This document shows positions 10,335 through 17,508 of a stretch of DNA of 64,000 bases, piece after piece. Made by a program: the position numbers and the translations under genes. Origin of the DNA: SLSG01 sp964477035. Its GTDB lineage: Bacteria; Bacteroidota; Bacteroidia; Bacteroidales; UBA7960. The notes beneath the pieces are model-generated. The model searched no databases and had not been told where the DNA came from. It worked only from the letters and a program-made list of their open reading frames with translations. How positions within the stretch are numbered: position 1 is the stretch's first letter; each line of letters starts with the position of its first letter. Location of the stretch: positions 8,746-72,745 of the forward strand of contig CAYZCW010000013.1 of NCBI GenBank assembly GCA_964477035.1. Direction: 5' to 3'.

Positions 10335-10613
10335 GTCGGATGGTGTTGCACCGGCCTTGCGGGCCTGCCGGCGGGATGCAGGGTCTAAATTTACAGAATT
10401 TTGAGTTAAACCCTTCACGGCAAATGGAAAAATGCTTATCTTTGCAGCCTGAATTTGAGCCCGTTTAGTTATCCCAATACATTCCGAAAGGGTTATTAAC
10501 AATAAATTGTTGATAAACTTGCCGGAACCAATTTTTTCAATTAGCTTTGCACCCCCGAAAGCGGGGGATTGCGTGTTATTATTCACATCAGATACAGCAA
10601 ATTAAGCCACACA
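10335..10613. other. Divergent intergenic region between the DUF4105 gene and rplM
   Basis: 279 bases. It contains the good rplM promoter listed separately. A second -7-like box, TATCTTTG, lies on the plus strand at 10437-10444 but has no -33 partner at the right distance. No small gene was recognised. Confidence 0.5.
10519..10549 (+). promoter_or_regulatory. Bacteroidota housekeeping promoter of the ribosomal protein operon
   Basis: TTG at 10519-10521, a 20-base spacer and TAGCTTTG at 10542-10549 match the Bacteroidota -33/-7 consensus. The inferred transcript start is about 55 bases before the rplM ATG. Confidence 0.75.
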
Positions 10614-11069
10614 ATGGATACAAACAGCTATAAGACCATTTCCGCCAACAAGGCCACGGTCAACAAAGACTGGGTCCTGATTGACGCGGAAAACCAGATT
10701 CTGGGGCGTCTGGCCACGTTGGTTGCCTCGATGATCCGCGGCAAGCACAAGCCGAACTTCACCCCCCATGTGGACTGCGGCGACAACGTCATCGTGATCA
10801 ACGCAGACAAGATCCAGCTTTCGGGAAGCAAATGGGACCAGAAAGAATACGTGCGCCATACGGGTCACCCGGGGGGCCAGCGCGTCACCACGGCCAGGCA
10901 GATGATGGCCAAAAAACCCACCACCATGGTGGAAAAGGCGGTCAAGGGCATGCTCCCGAAAAACAGGCTGGGAAGCGCCTTGTTCCGCAACCTTTACGTA
11001 TATGCCGGCAGTGAGCATCCGCATCAGGCTCAGCAACCCAAACAAATCAACCTCAACACAACCAGATAA
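10614..11069 (+). CDS. rplM: 50S ribosomal protein L13
   Basis: 151 residues, normal for L13. The start MDTNSYKTISANK was chosen over an in-frame ATG 15 codons upstream because that extension lies in the untranslated leader. Family signatures are VDAENQILGRLAT-like (here LIDAENQILGRLAT), GDNVIVINADK, KWDQKEYVRHTGHPGG and the conserved VKGMLPKNRLG. It is the first gene of the rplM-rpsI-rpsB-tsf cluster, with two bases to rpsI. L13 is an early-assembling large-subunit protein that binds 23S rRNA. Confidence 0.98.
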   Translation: MDTNSYKTISANKATVNKDWVLIDAENQILGRLATLVASMIRGKHKPNFTPHVDCGDNVIVINADKIQLSGSKWDQKEYVRHTGHPGGQRVTTARQMMAKKPTTMVEKAVKGMLPKNRLGSALFRNLYVYAGSEHPHQAQQPKQINLNTTR

Positions 11070-11071
11070 AC

Positions 11072-11458
11072 ATGGAAGTAGTCAACACCTCAGGAAGAAG
11101 AAAAACTGCTGTAGCCCGGGTCTATCTGAAGCCAGGCAACGGACAGGTTGTTGTTAACAAAAAGGATTTCAAGGAATATTTCCCCACCGGGATCCTCCAG
11201 TATATGGTTCAGCAACCTTTCATTCTTACCAAGACCGAAGGAAAGTACGACGTGAAAGTGAACCTGGACGGCGGCGGGATCACCGGACAGGCACAGGCAC
11301 TCCGGCTGGCCCTGTCCAAGGCACTGATCGAAATTGAGCAGGAGTTCAGGCCCGTCCTCAAGGAAAGGGGCCTGCTTCGCAGGGATCCCAGGATGGTCGA
11401 ACGCAAGAAGCCCGGTCAGAAAAAAGCCAGGAAGAAATTCCAGTTCAGCAAACGTTAA
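11072..11458 (+). CDS. rpsI: 30S ribosomal protein S9
   Basis: 128 residues, the standard length. It opens with SGRRKTAVARVYLKPGNG and ends with the basic RKKPGQKKARKKFQFSKR tail, which in S9 reaches the P-site tRNA. GGGITGQAQALRLALSKAL is the family core. It directly follows rplM, the usual arrangement, and shares that promoter. Confidence 0.98.
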   Translation: MEVVNTSGRRKTAVARVYLKPGNGQVVVNKKDFKEYFPTGILQYMVQQPFILTKTEGKYDVKVNLDGGGITGQAQALRLALSKALIEIEQEFRPVLKERGLLRRDPRMVERKKPGQKKARKKFQFSKR

Positions 11459-11488
11459 TCTTATTATCGGACACATTTATCAGACAAC

Positions 11489-12397
11489 ATGGCAAGAACG
11501 AACTATAACGAACTTTTGGATGCCGGTGTCCATTTCGGCCACCTGAAAAGGAAGTGGAACCCCAATATGGCTCCCTACATTTTCATGGAACGCAATGGCA
11601 TTCACATCATCGACCTGAATAAGACCATCGCCAAGATTGACGAAGCTGCCGCGGCCATCAAGCAGATCGCCAAGTCGGGCAAGAAAATCCTTTTCGTGGC
11701 CACCAAGAAACAGGCCAAGGACACCGTGTCCAGGCTGGTGGAGCAGGTGAACATGCCTTATGTGACTGAGCGCTGGCCCGGCGGCATGCTCACCAACTTT
11801 GCCACCATCCGCAAGGCGGTGAAGAAGATGAGCGCCATCGACAGGATGGAAACCGACGGCACCTTCAGCAACATGTCGAAGCGGGAGCGCCTGCAGGTGT
11901 TGCGCGAACGCGCCAAGCTGGAGAAGCAACTGGGCAGCATCGCCGACCTGAACCGCCTCCCGGCCGCCATTTTCATCGTGGACATCTGCAAGGAGCATAT
12001 TGCCGTGGCAGAGGCACACAAACTCAACATCCCCACCTTCGCCATCGTCGACACGAATGCGAACCCCCAGGACGTGGACTATCCCATCCCGGCCAATGAC
12101 GACGCATCCAAGTCGATCCACATCATTGTGAAGCTGATCGTGGAAGCCATCCAGGAAGGCCTCGAAGAGCGCAAGCTGGAGAAGGACAAGGCCATGGAGG
12201 AGGAAGAAGAAAGGGAACAGGAAGAGGAAGCCCGCAGGAAGGCTTACGAACTGGAGGAGTCGGAGGATGAGGCAGAAGATGCCGCAGTCACCCGGGCCAA
12301 GGCCGCGGCCAAGAAGCTGAAGGAGGAAGAGGATGAGAAGGAGAAGGCCAAGGCCGCCGCTTCCCGCCGGCCCGGCGGCAAGCGTCCGAGAAAGTAA
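11489..12397 (+). CDS. rpsB: 30S ribosomal protein S2 with long charged C-terminal tail
   Basis: 302 residues. Residues 1-230 are canonical S2: LLDAGVHFGHLKRKWNPNM at the start, LFVATKKQAKD, ERWPGGMLTNF, and IPTFAIVDTNANP. Beyond about residue 228 is a roughly 75-residue Glu/Lys/Ala-rich tail, predicted to be helical or coiled coil and ending in a basic patch (RRPGGKRPRK). This is longer than in E. coli S2 (241 residues). It lies 30 bases after rpsI and 34 bases before tsf. Confidence 0.97.
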   Translation: MARTNYNELLDAGVHFGHLKRKWNPNMAPYIFMERNGIHIIDLNKTIAKIDEAAAAIKQIAKSGKKILFVATKKQAKDTVSRLVEQVNMPYVTERWPGGMLTNFATIRKAVKKMSAIDRMETDGTFSNMSKRERLQVLRERAKLEKQLGSIADLNRLPAAIFIVDICKEHIAVAEAHKLNIPTFAIVDTNANPQDVDYPIPANDDASKSIHIIVKLIVEAIQEGLEERKLEKDKAMEEEEEREQEEEARRKAYELEESEDEAEDAAVTRAKAAAKKLKEEEDEKEKAKAAASRRPGGKRPRK

Positions 12398-12431
12398 ACC
12401 GAATCGTTAACACAAAAAAAGAATCAACAAT

Positions 12432-13262
12432 ATGGCAAACATTACCGCCGCTGAAGTAAACAAACTGCGCCAACAGACCGGTGCCGGGATGATGGACTGC
12501 AAGAAAGCCCTGGTGGAAGCCGAAGGCGATTTCGACAAAGCCATCGACATCCTCCGCAAAAAGGGTCAGAAGGTGGCCAGCAGCCGCGCGGGGCGCGAGG
12601 CCAACGAAGGTGTGGTGATCGGCAAGACCAATGACGGAGCCACCAAGGCCGCCGCGATCATGCTGAACTGCGAAACCGACTTTGTTGCCAAGAACCAGGA
12701 AATGGTCGATTTCGCATGGGGCATCCTGAACCTGGCCGTCGACAAGGACATCAAGACCCTGGAAGAACTCCGGGCCGCCGACCTGAACGGACGGACCGTC
12801 GAGGAAAACATCACCGACATGATCGGCAAGACCGGTGAAAAACTGGAACTTTCCCAGTATGGCGTGGTGGAAGGCGCCATGGCTTTCGCTTACATCCACC
12901 CGGGCAACCGCCTCGCCTCCATCGCTGCCTTCAACAAGGACGTGGAAGGCGTGGAGCAGTCAGGAAAGGACGTGGTGATGCAGATCGCCGCCATGGCTCC
13001 GGTAGCCATCGACAAGGATGATGTGGATCCCTCCATCGTGGAGAAGGAGGTCGAGATCGGCAAGGAGCAGGCCCGCAACGAAGGCAAGGCCGAAGAACTC
13101 CTGGAGAAAATCGCCCTTGGCAAGCTCAACAAGTTCTACAAGGAAAGCACCCTGTTGAACCAGGACTCCATCATCGACAATAAAAAGACCGTAAGGCAGA
13201 TGCTGCAGCAGGTCGACAAAGACCTGACTGTCGTGGCTTTCAAGCGCCTGGCACTGTCCTGA
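12432..13262 (+). CDS. tsf: Translation elongation factor Ts
   Basis: 276 residues, typical for EF-Ts. The N-terminal UBA-like domain has VNKLRQQTGAGMMDCKKALVEAEGD, the EF-Tu contact region, followed by two core repeats (TDFVAKNQEMVDFA; AFAYIHPGNRLASIAAF). It recycles EF-Tu by promoting GDP release. It is the last gene of the rplM cluster and is followed by a strong terminator. Confidence 0.98.
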   Translation: MANITAAEVNKLRQQTGAGMMDCKKALVEAEGDFDKAIDILRKKGQKVASSRAGREANEGVVIGKTNDGATKAAAIMLNCETDFVAKNQEMVDFAWGILNLAVDKDIKTLEELRAADLNGRTVEENITDMIGKTGEKLELSQYGVVEGAMAFAYIHPGNRLASIAAFNKDVEGVEQSGKDVVMQIAAMAPVAIDKDDVDPSIVEKEVEIGKEQARNEGKAEELLEKIALGKLNKFYKESTLLNQDSIIDNKKTVRQMLQQVDKDLTVVAFKRLALS

Positions 13263-13295
13263 TTGCGGGCTTGATTTTGGTTAATCACGAGAAAG

Positions 13296-13324
13296 AGGAA
13301 GCGGCAACGCTTCCTTTTTTTTAT
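13296..13324 (+). terminator. Rho-independent terminator after tsf
   Basis: AGGAAGCG, a GCAA tetraloop, CGCTTCCT, then a run of nine T. It lies between convergent tsf and pyrH and touches the pyrH stop codon. Confidence 0.9.
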
Positions 13325-14034
13325 TTGGTCACCAGCGTGCCATGCGGGTTGCCGTTCACCAGCATGTCGAACAGCACCCCTTTCTCGTTCACATCGAACA
13401 CCACGATGGGAATGTCGTTCTCACGGCAGATGGTAAAGGCGGTCAGGTCCATCACCTGCAGGTTCTTTTCATAGGCCTCGTCGAAGCTCAGGCGGTCGTA
13501 CTTCACCGCCTCCGGGTCCTTCTCGGGATCGGCAGAATACACCCCGTCGACCCGCGTCCCCTTCAGGATCACATCGGCCCGTATCTCGGCGGCCCGCAGG
13601 GCCGCAGCCGAATCGGTCGTAAAGAAAGGATTGCCGGTGCCCCCGGCGATGATCACCACATGCCCCGACCGGAGCAGGTCCCTGGCCGTGCGGCGGTTCA
13701 TCTTCCCGCAAACGGGTTCGACCGGCAGGCCCGACAAGACTGCGGCCTTCACCCCGATGTTTTCCAGGGCCGACTGCAGGGCCATGCTGTTGATGATGGT
13801 GGCCAGCATGCCCATATAATCGCCCTGCACCCGGTCTATGCCGGTTTTGCTGCCCTGAATCCCGCGAAAGATGTTGCCCCCGCCCAGCACCACGGCCACC
13901 TGCACGCCATGGGCAGCAACCGACTTGATCTCCGAGGCATAGGCCTCCAGGGCCCGGGCTTCGATCCCGAGCTTGTTGCCGCCGGCAAGCGATTCGCCGC
14001 TGAATTTTAAAAGCACCCTTCGGTAGGTTGTCAT
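13321..14034 (-). CDS. pyrH: UMP kinase
   Basis: 237 residues from MTTYRRVLLKFSGESL; the frame is open 30 codons upstream, but this start matches the family. Motifs: KFSGESLAGG (phosphate loop), VVLGGGNIFRG, GGTGNPFFTTDSAAALRA and GTRVDGVYSADP. It phosphorylates UMP to UDP for pyrimidine nucleotide synthesis. It is divergent from frr across 139 bases; in many bacteria the order rpsB-tsf-pyrH-frr is kept on one strand, whereas here pyrH is inverted. Confidence 0.97.
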   Translation of the reverse strand: MTTYRRVLLKFSGESLAGGNKLGIEARALEAYASEIKSVAAHGVQVAVVLGGGNIFRGIQGSKTGIDRVQGDYMGMLATIINSMALQSALENIGVKAAVLSGLPVEPVCGKMNRRTARDLLRSGHVVIIAGGTGNPFFTTDSAAALRAAEIRADVILKGTRVDGVYSADPEKDPEAVKYDRLSFDEAYEKNLQVMDLTAFTICRENDIPIVVFDVNEKGVLFDMLVNGNPHGTLVTK

Positions 14035-14140
14035 ACATTTGCCGTATTGTATCCCTTTACAGGGGATGTGAATCCTTCGGAACACCGGAAAAGACGTGGA
14101 TTGGTCGCACGACTGTGTATGCAAGTTTACGGTTTTTTTT

Positions 14141-14148
14141 TAAATTTG
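14141..14148 (+). promoter_or_regulatory. Possible -7 box of the frr promoter
   Basis: TAAATTTG matches the -7 consensus and lies 25 bases before the frr ATG. No TTTG was found at the expected -33 position, so this is tentative. Confidence 0.4.
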
Positions 14149-14173
14149 ACCCTCCACCAACGCCACCAAAACA

Positions 14174-14737
14174 ATGAGTGAAGATCTGGATTTTGCCTAT
14201 GAAGAGGCCGAAGAGAAAATGGGCAACGCCATTGCCCACCTGGAGCGCGAGCTGATGAAGCTGCGCGCCGGAAAAGCCAACCCCCAAATGCTTGACAGCG
14301 TGATGGTCGACTATTACGGCACCCAAACCAAGCTGTCTCAGGTGTCCAATATCAACACCCCGGACCCACGCTCCATCGTGATCCAGCCCTGGGAAAAGAG
14401 CATGATCGCACCCATCGAAAAGGCCATCCTGGCCGCCAACCTGGGGTTCAACCCCCAGAACGACGGCACGCTGGTCCGGGTGGCCGTGCCCCCGCTCACC
14501 GAGGAGCGGCGCCGCGACCTGGTAAAAAAGGTGAAGGCCGAGGCCGAATCAACGCGGGTGAGCATCCGCAACGTGAGAAGGGAAGCCATCGAGGCCGGCA
14601 AGAAGCTGGAAAAAGACGGTGTGCCGGAAGACCTGGTCAAGAAGTTCGAAAGCAACATCCAGGAGCTGACCAACACATATACCGGCAAGATCGACAAGGT
14701 TGTGGAGGCCAAAGAGGCCGACATCATGACCATCTGA
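14174..14737 (+). CDS. frr: Ribosome recycling factor
   Basis: 187 residues, the standard length. It contains the RRF three-helix bundle pattern with MGNAIAHLERELMKLRAGKANPQML, the domain II turn PLTEERRRDLVKKVK and ISIRNVRREA-like VSIRNVRREAIEAGKKL. With EF-G it splits post-termination ribosomes. It converges on the ribF-like gene, with only six bases between the two stop codons. Confidence 0.98.
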   Translation: MSEDLDFAYEEAEEKMGNAIAHLERELMKLRAGKANPQMLDSVMVDYYGTQTKLSQVSNINTPDPRSIVIQPWEKSMIAPIEKAILAANLGFNPQNDGTLVRVAVPPLTEERRRDLVKKVKAEAESTRVSIRNVRREAIEAGKKLEKDGVPEDLVKKFESNIQELTNTYTGKIDKVVEAKEADIMTI

Positions 14738-14743
14738 GGGGGC

Positions 14744-15268
14744 TCAGTCTTTCCGCAGCACCCCCTCCCGGGTGGCCACCAGGCGGGGAGACAGCTGCTT
14801 CAGGACAGACAGGGTCTTCTCCCGGTCCCTGTCCAGTTGTTTCCGGAGCGCCGACAGGGAGCTGAACCGCATCTCGTCCCGGATGCGCTGCAGGAAATGG
14901 ATGGCGATCGGTTTACCGTATAAGTTTCCGCTGAACCCCAACAGGTGGGCCTCGATGGTGACATGGTACATGTCGAGTGTGGGCCGGATCCCGATATTCA
15001 CCATGGCCTGGTGCCAGCCGCCCGCCGCCTCGACCAGGGCGGTATAAACCCCCTTTCCCGGCAGGACCACCTCCTCCGGCTGTTGTTCCAGGTTTGCCGT
15101 CGGATAGCCCAGCGTCCTCCCGATACGGTTGCCCTCCACCACCTTTCCCTTCAGGGCATAGGCCCGGCCGGCCGACTCAAACACCTCCAGGGTCTCCCCC
15201 GCATGGATGCGCCCATAGTCATGTCCGGTCAATGCACGGAAGCGGCCCTCCTGGTCGTCTGTTCCCAT
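14744..15268 (-). CDS. ribF: Riboflavin kinase, C-terminal RibF domain only
   Basis: 174 residues. Residues about 35-160 are a riboflavin kinase domain: ALKGKVVEGNRIGRTLGYPTANLE, GVYTALV, NIGIRPT, and the HLLGFSGNLYGKPIAIHFLQRIRDE core. In bifunctional RibF this domain follows a roughly 180-residue FMN adenylyltransferase domain with its nucleotidyl-transfer HxGH motif. Here nothing of that domain is visible: the first 30 residues do not match it and the upstream 175 bases hold no continuation. The protein should therefore make FMN from riboflavin but not FAD, unless another gene supplies the adenylyltransferase. A disrupted gene is the alternative reading, though the surviving domain looks intact. 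Confidence 0.82.
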   Translation of the reverse strand: MGTDDQEGRFRALTGHDYGRIHAGETLEVFESAGRAYALKGKVVEGNRIGRTLGYPTANLEQQPEEVVLPGKGVYTALVEAAGGWHQAMVNIGIRPTLDMYHVTIEAHLLGFSGNLYGKPIAIHFLQRIRDEMRFSSLSALRKQLDRDREKTLSVLKQLSPRLVATREGVLRKD

Positions 15269-15443
15269 CCGACGAAAAGAATGATTGGTTTGAACCGGCG
15301 GTAAAGTTAAAATAAAATCCAGCCCTCAGGAAGGCCTGAATTTTAAAAATGAGTAAATTCGTTGACATGCCCCCGCCGGATCCGGGCGGAGGGGACTGCG
15401 GCGGCCGGATGCCGCCCCAGCTGAACCTGAAAACCATCGCAGC
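15269..15443. other. Divergent intergenic region between ribF and atpD
   Basis: 175 bases. It includes a small hairpin (TCAGG-AAGG-CCTGA at 15326-15339) followed by an A/T tract. A weak -7-like TAACTTTA lies on the minus strand at 15302-15309. An ATG at 15349 opens a short frame with no recognisable product, which I did not call. Confidence 0.4.
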
Positions 15444-17117
15444 ATGCGCAGCCACAAGCAGGACAAGCCGCAGGAGAAAAAAAAGGGAAGGACGGCCGGC
15501 AAGGACCAGCCGCCGGGCAATGAACAGGATGCCGGCAAGGACAGGAACCAGGGGGGCGAAAAGGACGGCTCCGGCAACGGACCCGTAAAAGGCAAGGTTT
15601 CCCAGGTGATCGGCCCGGTGGTCGATGTGATGTTCGAGAACACCCGGGAGCTTCCGGCCATTTATGAAGCCCTGGAAGTGCACAACGAAGCAGGCCACCG
15701 CATCGTCCTGGAATGCCAGCAGCATATGGGAGAGGATACCGTGCGGACCATCTCGATGGATGCCACCGACGGACTGGCCCGGGGGATGGAGGTGGTGTGC
15801 ACCGGCGGTCCCATCACGATGCCGGCGGGCAGGGAGATCCGCGGCCGGCTGTTCAATGTGACCGGCGACGCCATCGACGGACTCGGGGAGGTCAAGACCA
15901 AAAAGCGGTACAACATTCACAGCGAGCCACCCCGCTTCGACCAGCTCAAGACCCAGTCGGAGATCCTGCTCACGGGCATCAAGGTGATCGACCTGCTCAC
16001 CCCCTACCCCAAGGGCGGCAAAATCGGCCTGTTTGGCGGGGCCGGGGTGGGTAAGACGGTGATCATCATGGAGCTGATCAACAACATCGCCAAGGGCTAC
16101 AGCGGCACCAGCGTGTTTGCCGGCGTGGGGGAACGCACCCGCGAGGGCAACGACCTGTTGCGCGAGATGATCGAGTCGGGCGTGATCCGCTACGGAGAGG
16201 CCTTTAAGGAGTCCATGAAAAAGGGACACTGGGACCTGTCTGCCGTCGACCGCGAGGCCCTGGGACAGTCGCAGGCCACCCTGGTGTTCGGACAGATGAA
16301 CGAACCCCCCGGGGCGCGTGCGCGCGTGGCCCTGTCGGGCCTGGCCATCGCCGAGTACTTCCGCGACGGGGAAGGCGAAGAGGGCGGCTCGGACATCCTG
16401 TTCTTTATGGACAACATCTTCCGCTTCACCCAGGCGGGATCGGAAGTATCGGCCCTGCTGGGACGCATGCCTTCGGCCGTGGGCTACCAGCCCACCCTCG
16501 CCACCGAGATGGGGCTGATGCAGGAACGCATCACCTCCACCAGGCGGGGATCCATCACCGCCGTGCAGGCCGTGTATGTGCCGGCCGATGACCTGACCGA
16601 CCCGGCACCGGCGACGACATTTACCCACCTGGATGCCACCACGGTGCTCAGCCGCAAGATCTTTGAGCTGGGCATCTATCCCGCGGTGGACCCCCTCGAT
16701 TCCACCAGCCGCCTGCTGGCCCCCGAAACGGTGGGCGAGGAACATTACCACACCGCCCGCCAGGTGAAGATGGTGCTGCAGCGCTACAAGGAGTTGCAGG
16801 ACATCATCGCCATACTGGGCATCGAAGAGCTCTCGGAGGAAGACCAGCTGGTGGTGAAGCGGGCACGCAAGATCCAGCGCTTCCTGAGCCAGCCATTCCA
16901 CGTGGCCGAACAGTATACCGGACTGAAGGGCACCTTCGTCTCCCTGAACGACACCATCAAGGGCTTTTCCATGATCCTGAGCGGGGAGATGGACGGCTAT
17001 CCCGAGACCCTCTTCAACCTGGCCGGAAGCATCGAGGACGTCATCCGGAGAAGCAAGTCCCGGGGAGAAAGTGCCGGAAAACCCGAAGGCGGGCAGCACA
17101 AAAGCAACACGCCATGA
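15444..17117 (+). CDS. atpD: ATP synthase F1 subunit beta with hydrophilic N-terminal extension
   Basis: 557 residues. The catalytic subunit starts at about residue 50 (GKVSQVIGPVVDVMFEN). The P-loop GGAGVGKT is at about residue 198, followed by GERTREGNDL, LFFMDNIFRFTQAGSEVSALLGRMPSAVGYQPTL-type catalytic segments and the HFV-region equivalent VAEQYTGLKG. About 48 residues of Lys/Gly/Gln-rich, probably disordered sequence precede the normal start, and no alternative ATG lies between. Bacteroidota beta subunits are usually about 500 residues, so this extension is unusual. It overlaps atpC by 4 bases (ATGA). As in other Bacteroidota, atpD-atpC stands apart from the rest of the ATP synthase genes. 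Confidence 0.96.
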   Translation: MRSHKQDKPQEKKKGRTAGKDQPPGNEQDAGKDRNQGGEKDGSGNGPVKGKVSQVIGPVVDVMFENTRELPAIYEALEVHNEAGHRIVLECQQHMGEDTVRTISMDATDGLARGMEVVCTGGPITMPAGREIRGRLFNVTGDAIDGLGEVKTKKRYNIHSEPPRFDQLKTQSEILLTGIKVIDLLTPYPKGGKIGLFGGAGVGKTVIIMELINNIAKGYSGTSVFAGVGERTREGNDLLREMIESGVIRYGEAFKESMKKGHWDLSAVDREALGQSQATLVFGQMNEPPGARARVALSGLAIAEYFRDGEGEEGGSDILFFMDNIFRFTQAGSEVSALLGRMPSAVGYQPTLATEMGLMQERITSTRRGSITAVQAVYVPADDLTDPAPATTFTHLDATTVLSRKIFELGIYPAVDPLDSTSRLLAPETVGEEHYHTARQVKMVLQRYKELQDIIAILGIEELSEEDQLVVKRARKIQRFLSQPFHVAEQYTGLKGTFVSLNDTIKGFSMILSGEMDGYPETLFNLAGSIEDVIRRSKSRGESAGKPEGGQHKSNTP

Positions 17118-17365
17118 TGCGGCTCGAGATCCTCACGCCCGTTAAAATACTTTATCAGGGGCAGGCAGACCTGGTGCAGCTGCCGGGCAAAATGGGCTCA
17201 TTCGAGATCCTTAAAAACCACGCACCCCTGGTGGCCCTCCTGGGAAAAGGGCGCATCAAGGTCATCGACACCGACCGAAACATCCACTACATCAACATCC
17301 CGGGAGGCACGGTCCAGGTAAGGAAAAACCGCATCACGGTCCTGGCCGTTCCCGAACAAGGCTGA
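17114..17365 (+). CDS. atpC: ATP synthase F1 subunit epsilon, short form
   Basis: 83 residues, comprising only the N-terminal beta-sandwich (MRLEILTPVKILYQGQADLVQLPGK, then GSFEILKNHAPLVALLGKG). The C-terminal helical hairpin present in the roughly 135-residue E. coli protein, which inhibits ATP hydrolysis, is absent. This short form is typical in Bacteroidota. It is translationally coupled to atpD through the ATGA overlap. Confidence 0.95.
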   Translation: MMRLEILTPVKILYQGQADLVQLPGKMGSFEILKNHAPLVALLGKGRIKVIDTDRNIHYINIPGGTVQVRKNRITVLAVPEQG

Positions 17366-17508
17366 GATTGCCACGGGCTTTCCCTCAAAAAAATGTATCT
17401 TTACCATAAGAAACATGCATGGGGTACCCGGCATGCGGGCGGGTTTTGTGCCCCGGCAGGCGGCCTCCATCCGGCATAAAAGCATTATTAACAGAGGGAC
17501 ATTCTGTA

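Noticed and set aside
10437..10444. Second promoter for rplM (TATCTTTG)
   Set aside because: No TTTG/TTG element at 19-21 bases upstream, and a better promoter lies closer to the gene.
15219..17099. A 626-codon minus-strand open frame opposite atpD
   Set aside because: It is a shadow of the high-GC codon pattern of atpD: no motif, overlaps an unmistakable gene in full. The same holds for long antisense frames at 17575-19320, 25752-27686, 29827-32115, 36146-37804, 45033-46757 and 49582-51657.
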